Under the pieces are notes generated by a model, which ran no database searches, was not told the origin of the DNA, and worked only from the letters and a program-made list of their open reading frames with translations. Position numbers and translations under genes: made by a program. Of a stretch of DNA of 64,000 bases, positions 56,747 through 64,000 are shown in pieces. The stretch's first letter is position 1. Each line of letters starts with the position of its first letter. The DNA comes from Trissonchulus latispiculum (Eukaryota > Nematoda > Enoplea > Enoplida > Ironidae), in contig JASAND010007853.1 of NCBI GenBank assembly GCA_030248195.1, forward strand, positions 1 to 64,000, read 5' to 3'.

Positions 56747-56857
56747 CAACAGCAACTCCAAGTTGCTGCTGTCAATTTTCAACGCTGAAAAACAGCTGGC
56801 CATGCATCGAACGCGCTGTCCGAAATAAGATTTTTTCCGGTTTGGAAGTAACCATAC
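56389..56857. other. No gene; (TA)n at 56658-56741
   Basis: AT-rich intron sequence with an 84-bp TA microsatellite. The long Ile-Tyr open frames are artefacts of the tract. Confidence 0.6.
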
Positions 56858-57110
56858 CAGGGGCGCACCCAAGGAGAGATGAGTGTGGCTGCTCCCCTCT
56901 AGCTTTCATCTACTGGGGGGGCCTCCCATTCGGAAGGTTCCCCTATTCGAGGAGCCCTTCCATAAAAAGCCCCCCATAAATTTCGACCTCCCCCGATTTT
57001 AGCAGTTGTTACACAAAAACACTTAAAAATTCGCAAAACTTTTTAAAAAAATATGCCCCCAGTTTCGGTTTCCCCCATAAATTTTGGCCTAGAAGTAAGC
57101 CAGCCCCTCC
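56858..57110. mobile_element. G/C-run MITE, relative of 30589-30975
   Basis: Shares the left end CAGGGGCGCACCCAAGG, the C-run block with CCCCATAAATTTCGACCTCC, and the AT-rich centre with 30589-30975. The right end is near GCCAGCCCCTCCACTG. Confidence 0.5.
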
Positions 57111-57424
57111 ACTGCAAAGTATGAAAGATCAGAAAGATTAAGAAGTAGTTGACAGAACAAGTAAAAGAAAAATTCACTATAGTTCCTACCAGAAAACTCT
57201 ACTACCGTAGTACAAGAAATGATTATTCTAAGCAAAAATCTTCAAATCTTCTTATGGGAGTGCTGCTGTTCCCAATCGGTCTTGCCCGCACCCAAGATAT
57301 TGGAAAAGCGGAAAGAGGGTCCAAGGAACGGCTCAAATTGAACGGAGGGTCTGGAGGCGGAGCCCCCCTCCCCCCAGAAGTGGAAGGAGTTTTTCATTTT
57401 TGACCAAAACCAGTTAAGGATGGA

Positions 57425-57545
57425 TAGCTGGGTTGGCTAGAGCCAGGAAAGCTTTGTGGACTCCCAAGACATAAGATCCAGCTCCACCGACCGTAAGATC
57501 GGAAGTTCTGACCAACGCCTTAGACCACTCGACCATCCCGACTCA
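57425..57545 (-). ncRNA. tRNA-derived SINE-like sequence
   Basis: On the minus strand, from 57545, GGGATGGTCGAGTGGTCTAA then GGCG matches the 5' half and A box of Leu/Ser-type tRNAs. The expected B box is not recognisable. The remaining part (GATCTTACGGTCGGTGG, CTTGGGAGTCCACAAAGC) is not tRNA, so a SINE head is more likely than a tRNA gene. It sits at the truncated edge of composite copy 5. Confidence 0.4.
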
Positions 57546-57559
57546 ATTTTTGGGGCTCG

Positions 57560-58230
57560 GCTAAGCTAATTATTTGGCGTAATACTAGAAATGTTGGAGT
57601 TGTAAAATCTTGAATTCGTTTTCCGATATGCTGCACCATTTTTCGGTACTGGCCCGCCAAAGATGGTGAATTTTGGGTTCGACTATGAACTTTTCGCTTT
57701 ATTTTTCAGGATAAAATAAAATAAAATTTTTCAAAAGTGGTCTAACTTGGTATCAAATGAAAGGCCTAAGTGACCTGAGCAATTTTTGTCACAGAAACTA
57801 CACACATATCCAAAGTGGCTGTAGAGTGCTGTGATGGGGTAGGGGTGGAGTCTCAGGCAATATTAGACCAAAAATAAAATTCTTCAAAAGTGGTCATATT
57901 TGGTATCGATATCGAATGAAAGCCTGAGCAACTTTTAGCATAGAATTGCATACCCAAACTGGCTAAGAGAGCTGCGGTGGGCGGGGGGGCCTAAGCCGAC
58001 TTTGTTCAATATGAAAATTTCTACAATAACGTATGTAAACGGTGGAGCATGTAAAAGAATTGAAGACAAGAAAACAGAAATGCTCCTTCGTCGCCTGTGA
58101 AATACATATGAGTCCCAAGAAGGCAGGTTGTACAATAGCAGAAGACAAGATTCAGCCTGTAAAATACATATGAGTGGAGTGGGATTGTAAAACAATGAAG
58201 ACAAGCTGGAACGGCGAAACATATGAGCCT
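57560..58230 (-). mobile_element. Composite element, copy 5 (truncated, reversed)
   Basis: Right to left: an AATATGAG-type region (CATATGAGT blocks and AACAGAAATGCTCC at 58073-58088), two 145-bp units (58005-57690), then the start of the body (CTTTGGCGGGCC-type sequence matching 22380-22420). It ends near 57560 against the tRNA-like sequence; no hairpin. Confidence 0.65.
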
Positions 58231-58248
58231 GTCCTATAACAATAACTG

Positions 58249-59082
58249 CTACTTGGGTCAAAAATTCGGCCCTCACCGATTTTGCTCAAATTATGCCCAT
58301 TGATACTTCCTACGGAATCCAGTAAAATTTGTAACGATTTCTTTTAGGAATAAAAAAGTTGCAATCACTCAGAATTACGAATTCCTATTGAAAATTGTCC
58401 AAAATCGGAACTTTAGATTTTTCGCTTCTGGCAACGGCAACTTTACTCAAATCTAAACCGTTCAAAACGTTCTATATATAGCTCATTCTGTTGCTAAATA
58501 TAATACCTATGTCGCAGAGTGTTTTTCAACATTCGACTTCTAACTTTTCTAGTAATCGTATCCGCGAGAGCCCCAAAAACGCTGAAATTGAAAAATCACG
58601 AAGACACGGTTCTTCACCGATAACATGAAACTGCTACAAAATGGACGTTTGCGCCAAGAAGAAAAGTTGTTTAGAATTGAAGAAGCTATCGATTGATGTA
58701 GATATTGTGCGTATTTGTAAAGTGCGAAAAAATTCGAAAATGTCACATTTTGACTGAATTTTGGGGTTGCCTCACGAAATAGTTATAAACCGAATTTTGA
58801 AAAAAGTCTTCAACAAGTTTTAGACATTATATGTAACTACAAAATGAGCTATCAAACGTTTCGAACAGTTTTAATTTGTTTAAGTTATCGTTTCCAGAAG
58901 CGAAAAATCTAAACCTCCGATTTTGTGCCATTCTCAATAGGAATAAAAAATTTTGAATGACTAACCTTTTTATTCCTGGAAGTTTTCGCCTCAAATTTCA
59001 ATGGACTGTATACGGCCCTAGGGAGTATCAATGGACACAATTTGAGCGAAATCGGTGACGGTCAAATTTTTGACCCAAGTAG
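58249..59082. mobile_element. Long-TIR MITE with CTACTTGGGTCA ends
   Basis: Ends CTACTTGGGTCAAAAATT and reverse complement. Pairing continues imperfectly for nearly 380 bp per arm (for example AGATTTTTCGCTTCTGG at both sides), leaving a small centre. No ORF and no clear target duplication. Confidence 0.7.
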
Positions 59083-59393
59083 TATTTTTGACCTCTCCTG
59101 AAGTTCCAAAAAAGTTTCAGCAACAACTAACAAAAGCCTGGTTTCGGCACCCAGTACACACTGATACTTTATTTATGAAAGATATATTCATTTCCTGCTG
59201 GAACAATATGTTCTACAGAACCACCTTTTCAGATTTTCCCTGTTTTACGCAAAGGAATACTCCTTCACACATCTGATTAACAGAAAAAGAATATACACGC
59301 GGCCATTCATCGCAAGTTTTGTCAACCAAAACAGGTACATGACAACTAATAACGTAAATAAATATTAGCATTACGTATATATACTGCAACCTA

Positions 59394-59661
59394 CTGACTT
59401 TTCCCTAGGCAAAAATTTCTGGGGGGAGTCTGGGGGGCGGTACCCCCCAGGTCTGGGGGGGGGGGGCACGGATTTCTGGGGGGTGGAGAAAACTTTTTCA
59501 AAATTTACCCTAAAACCCTATTTTTCCGGGAACTTTAGAGTTCTGGGGGAAGGCCTCAATCCTGGGGGGGGGCAATTCTGGGAGGGGGCGACCCAACTGG
59601 GGGGAACCAATTTCTGGGGGGGCACCACCCCCACCCCCCCCCCCCTGTAGGAAAAAGTCTG
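59394..59661. mobile_element. G/C-run MITE, 5-bp target duplication
   Basis: The left end CTGACTTTTCCCTA and the right end, reverse complement CAGACTTTTTCCTACAGGG, are flanked by ACCTA on both sides (59389-59393 and 59662-59666). G-run and C-run blocks with GGGGCACGGATTTCTGGGGG. It lies 130 bp from the end of NOS1AP-like exon 2. Structurally like 13108-13524. Confidence 0.65.
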
Positions 59662-59789
59662 ACCTAAAAATACTGCTACGATTGCTACAATTTATTCAAA
59701 TATTAGGGTATTCCACGGCAATTAAGGCTTACACAGCACAAACGTACGTAATGGATTTGCCTGTATCTACAAACTAGCTACTTACTTAC

Positions 59790-59861
59790 TCTAACACGAC
59801 GCATGGCAGCCACAATTTCTACACGACTGTGAGGTCTCGGAACTTCCATATTTCCAATAAA
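59790..59861 (-). CDS. NOS1AP: NOS1AP-like PTB adaptor, coding exon 2
   Basis: A 72-bp phase-0 exon between TTTTAG and GTAAGTAAG encodes FIGNMEVPRPHSRVEIVAAM then RRVR. This is almost the exact NOS1AP PTB block (human YVGSLDVPRPNSRVEIVAAM, RRIR). The downstream intron (51807-59789) is 8 kb and transposon-filled; the upstream one (59862-60017) is only 156 bp. Confidence 0.95.
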
Positions 59862-60017
59862 CTAAAACAGAACGTTAACGAGACTCAACATGACGAAATC
59901 CATTACAAAGACACACTTCTAAGTCGTAATCTAGTTAACCACAAGTAAAATTCTGAAATATTAGGTTAAGTCATCTGTCTATATATAATTAAATCAGTGA
60001 GTATGTATAAATCTTAC

Positions 60018-60128
60018 TTTAGCTTCAAAATGTATTCCGTGCTGAAATGCGATATCACTATGTAACGGAACCTGATAATCATAAACGTCTTCGGCAATCA
60101 CATCATAGGGGCCATGCCTAGATAGCAT
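60018..60128 (-). CDS. NOS1AP: NOS1AP-like PTB adaptor, coding exon 1
   Basis: 37 codons from ATG (60126-60128) to the donor AAA/GTAAGA: MLSRHGPYDVIAEDVYDYQV then PLHSDIAFQHGIHFEAK. It matches the NOS1AP N terminus (human RIPLHNEDAFQHGICFEAK). The frame has a TAG eight codons upstream of the ATG (60150-60152), so this ATG is the start if the upstream sequence is in the mRNA. NOS1AP is an adaptor whose PTB domain binds targets such as Dexras1 and Scribble, and whose C terminus binds the nNOS PDZ; only part of the PTB domain is encoded here. Confidence 0.93.
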
Positions 60129-60758
60129 TTTAACATTGTTGCTGTCTTTCTAGTTAATTTGGCGGCATAGAACAGTAGTCTGCTACATTCCAGAGATATC
60201 GCTGAATAATCTCCTAGGCAAAACTTTCCCGTCCAACCAGAACAGATAGAAACACTTCCAACCTCCCAATAAGGTAGTATAAGTAGGCTTGAATAATATG
60301 ATTGGTTCAATTGTTCAACTAATTTCCTTCCACAAAATCCATTCATAGCATAATCCCAAACAATTACGCCTCATTCAGTTGACTAGTATAAAGATTGACT
60401 GAATTTCACTAAATGGCATAACCACCCACAAAAGTCACTGCAACCTAAGACTGTAGAAATATAGTCTTTCACAGCACAGCAAAACCAGGATCACTGCAAA
60501 GCTTCAACTAGCAGTCCTAAAATAGCATTCAATTAAGTCAAGACAATTTATTCAAAGCCCAAATGTAATTTTGGTTCTTCTAAAGGAAAAGGGAAATACT
60601 CTGCATTTTTCTTTTGCCTCATCAGTGTTTCGGAAGATTGGAGCTTAGTGTAGTAAGTAATCATTCTCAGATCTGATCTACATAGAATAGGGAATACAAG
60701 CCGCGAAGGTTCAATCTGTATCTGGACACCAGGGTGGTCATTGACTAACTTACAGTTC

Positions 60759-61207
60759 TAGAGTTGTGCCCGGGCCTTGAATCGGGCCTCGAGCTCCGGG
60801 GCGGGCCCGGGCCGGCCTGCACCGGGCCCGGTTGTTGGAGTGGAAGGGCCGGCCCGGACCCGGGCCCGGTCAGCCGCGCCCGGCCTCAGAAGCCCGGTAG
60901 GGCCCGGTGAGGTCCGGTCAAATTTTTGCTGTGCATATTTCAAAATGTTTCCAAAATACATTCACTAGAAAGTCAAATTTAAACTCCCAGGAGAAGTCTA
61001 TGTTGTAATAAATAGCACTAATTATTATTTGGCACTGTTTTTTGTATGCCGGACCTTCACCGGGCCGACCGGGCCTACACCGGGCCGCCGGGCCCACCGG
61101 GCCTACCGGGCCTTGAATCGGGCCTCCGGGCCCGGCCCGGCCCGGTTGGTTCAGCATTCCCCCCGGGCAGGGCCCGGCCCGGAAAATTTCTTAACGGCAC
61201 AACTCTA
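60759..61207. mobile_element. hAT-like GGGCCCGG-rich MITE upstream of NOS1AP-like gene
   Basis: The ends TAGAGTTGTGCC (left) and reverse complement (right) enclose dense CCGGGCC repeats and an AT-rich centre. It is related in layout to 53271-53631. The flanking duplication is imperfect (CAGTTC/CAGTTA). It lies about 630 bp upstream of the start codon. Confidence 0.65.
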
Positions 61208-63440
61208 CAGTTAACTGCTTTATATACAGAATCTGAATTTAATATTACATAAATTACGTATAGTCTGTTAAATCTTCACTTATGGACTTCATGTACAAGC
61301 TGTTAACAAAGTCAACCGGAGCTAACTATATATAAACATACGACCGAGTTCCTTTCAGCGAGAAGTAAAGCCGAGCACGACCTTTCGGCCAAAAGTAGAC
61401 ACTTTCTTACTACTTCGCAACAATCTTCAAACAGCTATGCGAAATTTGAGAAAAATCTCAAAAAGTTATAAACATGGCAGCAAAAATAAACCGAAAAATT
61501 TCATAGCTAGAACTGAATCGCTGTCTAAATTTAAAGATACAATACTGGGTCTGCAAAATTTCTTCTCAAGTTAGCAGAAGAGGCCTTACTTTTCGGATAT
61601 CTATCTTGCAAGAAATCTGACAATTTACCAAAGATTTTTGAGAATCAAAATTGCCAAAACTTTTCTTATTTCCTTTAAACCAGTTACGTATTGGCTTTTC
61701 AGAGTCAGGCTTAGTTGAAAATTAAATTGCAGTTAATATATGCAACACACGCAAACAATTAACATATTTTGTTTACAACGATTATGGACGAAAAATTTCA
61801 GCGAACTTCCAAGACAATCCTCACAAAGTCATAAAATAAATCTGACCGCCAGATTAACAATTAAATATGGCGGTGGTAAATCGTTAAAATTGCCAAATTA
61901 ATTTCCTTATCTTTTCGACGCAACAGCTACTACTTGTGTCGAAACGAATTTTCTAAAGCCAACAGAGGCAGTATTAAGCAAGCAACACCTACAGCCAACC
62001 ACCAATTTAAATCCAATTACGGGCTTTTGAAAAAAAGAACAAAAGTGGAAACTGACAGCTAAATCAATCTGAAGCAAACTGACACCACAATATAGCATTA
62101 AAGTTTTTCACTGCAAAATATGACCCTTATGAAGTTGTACATGTCAAGATATCAACGATAAGGCGGGCAGCGCAACAAAGGAATAAAACAAATTTCAGGC
62201 ATTCTTTCAGCGGTTTCTGAAAGGGCAAGGTTAAACCCTAATGTGTGTCAACGATTTTCATTACATAATGAAGGCATAAAAAGAGGGCAACTTACGCTAT
62301 TCACACAGCACACAGCGCCAGCTCTATCAGTCGAAGTAAGTCTACTAAAGTTGTGCAAGGATAAGCGAACTTTTAGCTAACCGATGCACGAGCAGTGCTG
62401 AAAAAAAGGCCGCAGTTGATGTTGAGCGATGGGGGAATTGTTTTGACGGCAAAGTGTATATGCGTGGAGATGGGGTAGAAAGGACCCCTTCTCTGCGTAA
62501 CAATTGTCCATCCCAAATCCCCTCCATTCGGAAAAACTTAAATATGCTTATATAATTAAATAAGCAGTTTTGACTCACCCCTTTCCTTCCCGTATGACAA
62601 AACGTAAAGAGTGAAGCAAACGCTACCGGACTTTACCACCAACATTTGTAGATATTATGAAAGGTAGCACAAATTTTCACATTCACGAATGCACCTTTGG
62701 GTTTCTCCATTATTCGATATTCAGAAAAATTTGAAATTTTTACTTAGAATATATATTAAGCGAAGGCAGTTAAAGTTTATGCCATGTTTGTTAAATAGAT
62801 GAATAAAAGAAAGATCGAAACAAAGTATACGTTTAACTGAAAACCTTAAAATCTTAAAACCCATTTTATAGTCTGAAACCTCTGAACAGAAGTTCAATTT
62901 CAAGCACGACTGTACACTATAACTCTATTTGTTAAATAAACTTTGTCAAATCTTAATCAAGTTAGCTACGGTTTGAACTAATGTCAAATGGATCATCATC
63001 ACGGAAAATTTTATTTCCAAAAAATTAAAATCTAAGCTTGGACAAAAGAACTTTTCTGAAATGTTGGCTCAGGGGTTTTTAAGGACGCTGAATAAGAATC
63101 TGAACTTCCTTTTTAACCGTAGTAAGTCAAGCGGTAGACCACTTCATGCCTGAATTAAAAGTTCCTCAGGGATAACAGTTGAACATGACCAGTTTTACAT
63201 TTTTGACTGCCATTTACACCTAGAGAGATGGGACTGACACCGTTCGATACAGAACAATTTCATTTACATTTTAACTGCATGATTGAAAGGTCTCGGTGCA
63301 TTCAGAAAAAGGTATAAGATTCGGGCGAAGTAACTTTCCTTGCAGAAAACCAACTTTACATAGGTGCAAGTTGATTCTGAGTCGGAATAAACTGAGGTTA
63401 ATTTAATCTGCGTAGCCTTCACTATCCCCTGGTGGACTGG
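61208..63440. other. No gene recognised; upstream flank of the NOS1AP-like gene
   Basis: AT-rich, no recognisable coding exon on either strand, no clear mobile element ends. It may hold promoter or 5' UTR exons of the minus-strand gene, which cannot be identified from sequence alone. Confidence 0.45.
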
Positions 63441-63571
63441 CTTTGCCGCGGACAAATTATAGTAACCGCCGGATTCTTTCGAATAGAGCGCTTGAACAGG
63501 GCTCGAAATTTTCACAATTTTCATTGTCAGCGGAAAGCTACAGAAGCTACATTTTTCTAGCACGCGTGGAA

Positions 63572-63743
63572 ATGTTCCCCCAAAATTTGGTAGACGTATT
63601 GAAGGAAAAAGAGCGAATGACTATACTGAAAACTGGTAGCTGGCTACTGCTCCGGAGGACAATAGATTCAGAAAGACAATCTCCATTTGGGCTATACAGC
63701 CCATCCGACATTAAAAGGTTACATACACTTAAACTCCAGCAAG
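63572..63743 (+). CDS. Candidate exon, unknown protein
   Basis: An open stretch from ATG (63572) to a donor-like CAAG/GTAAAC encodes MFPQNLVDVLKEKERMTILK, then TGSWLLLRRTIDSERQSPFG and LYSPSDIKRLHTLKLQQ. The amino-acid composition looks like real protein, and acceptor-like AGs precede it (TTTTCTAG to 63560). I do not recognise the family. A minus-strand open frame (63264-63563) abuts it and is an alternative. Confidence 0.3.
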
Positions 63744-64000
63744 GTAAACAAACACGAGCTTAAGTTTTGTTCGTCAATAAACAAAACACGACAGAAAAAA
63801 CCCAGATTTAAATTTTAAAATCGTCATATAAACCATAACCGGCCATGTTCTACCTATCGCGAATTGCACGGACCAGACTTTTTTAAACCGTGCGCTTCTT
63901 AGACTAAACCACGAAGATTTGATGTAATCAATTGCTATTCTTATCTGCTATCTACTACTTACATACCTAGTGCCTACATGTGTCGGCGCTGTCGACACGG

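Noticed and set aside
57500..57545. Functional Leu/Ser tRNA
   Set aside because: Only the A-box half is convincing; the T arm and B box are missing.

Overview
The window is eukaryotic and almost certainly from an invertebrate animal. It has GT-AG introns, recognisable animal genes split into short exons, and a dense mixture of LINEs, a Penelope-like element, hAT-, Mutator- and Harbinger-like non-autonomous DNA elements, foldback elements and tandem repeats. I cannot name the species. There are no operons or bacterial signals, and only about 1 kb of the 64 kb is recognisable host coding sequence.

Host genes. (1) 239-643, plus strand: a small DUF5522 (C1orf53-like) protein with a Cys-rich C terminus. 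(2) 2176-2409 plus 6266-6496, plus strand: mitochondrial ribosomal protein uL14m (MRPL14). Its coding sequence joins exactly across a 3.86 kb intron that is filled by a Mutator-like MITE and a 2.9 kb palindrome. (3) Minus strand: the first three coding exons (60018-60128, 59790-59861, 51708-51806) of a NOS1AP (CAPON)-like PTB-domain adaptor. Its second intron is 8 kb of nested transposons, and the gene should continue to lower coordinates. (4) A weak exon candidate of unknown identity lies at 63572-63743.

Layout. 0-7 kb holds the two small genes with MITE insertions. 8.6-9.4 kb is a Harbinger-like MITE. 10.8-15.0 kb carries LINE remnants: a zinc-finger ORF fragment, then an RTE-like LINE broken by a MITE and a (TA)n expansion. 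16-20 kb holds G/C-run MITEs and a nested hAT/TA-element pair. 20-30.4 kb contains two copies of a composite element family and a 1 kb foldback. 31.7-34.6 kb is a nearly intact CR1/Jockey-like LINE. 34.6-39.3 kb is non-coding and unexplained. 39.4-43.3 kb is a Harbinger-like element enclosing another composite copy. 44.8-46.8 kb is a tandem array plus foldback. 47.2-51.3 kb is a Penelope-like element with its GIY-YIG domain upstream of the RT (permuted, Naiad/Chlamys-type order), flanked by ~300 bp direct repeats. 52-61 kb holds further MITEs and foldbacks in and upstream of the NOS1AP-like gene.

Most interesting observations: the permuted Penelope-like element with its unusually long flanking duplication, and a recurring composite architecture. 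In the latter, a 19-bp end reading ACAAG..AAAAATGCTCC, often in an inverted pair, is followed by 145-160 bp tandem repeats, a body, and a terminal 11-bp-stem hairpin. This resembles Helentron-associated non-autonomous elements but has not been shown to be one. The palindrome in the MRPL14 intron, whose founding MITE duplicated the 5' splice site, is the third.
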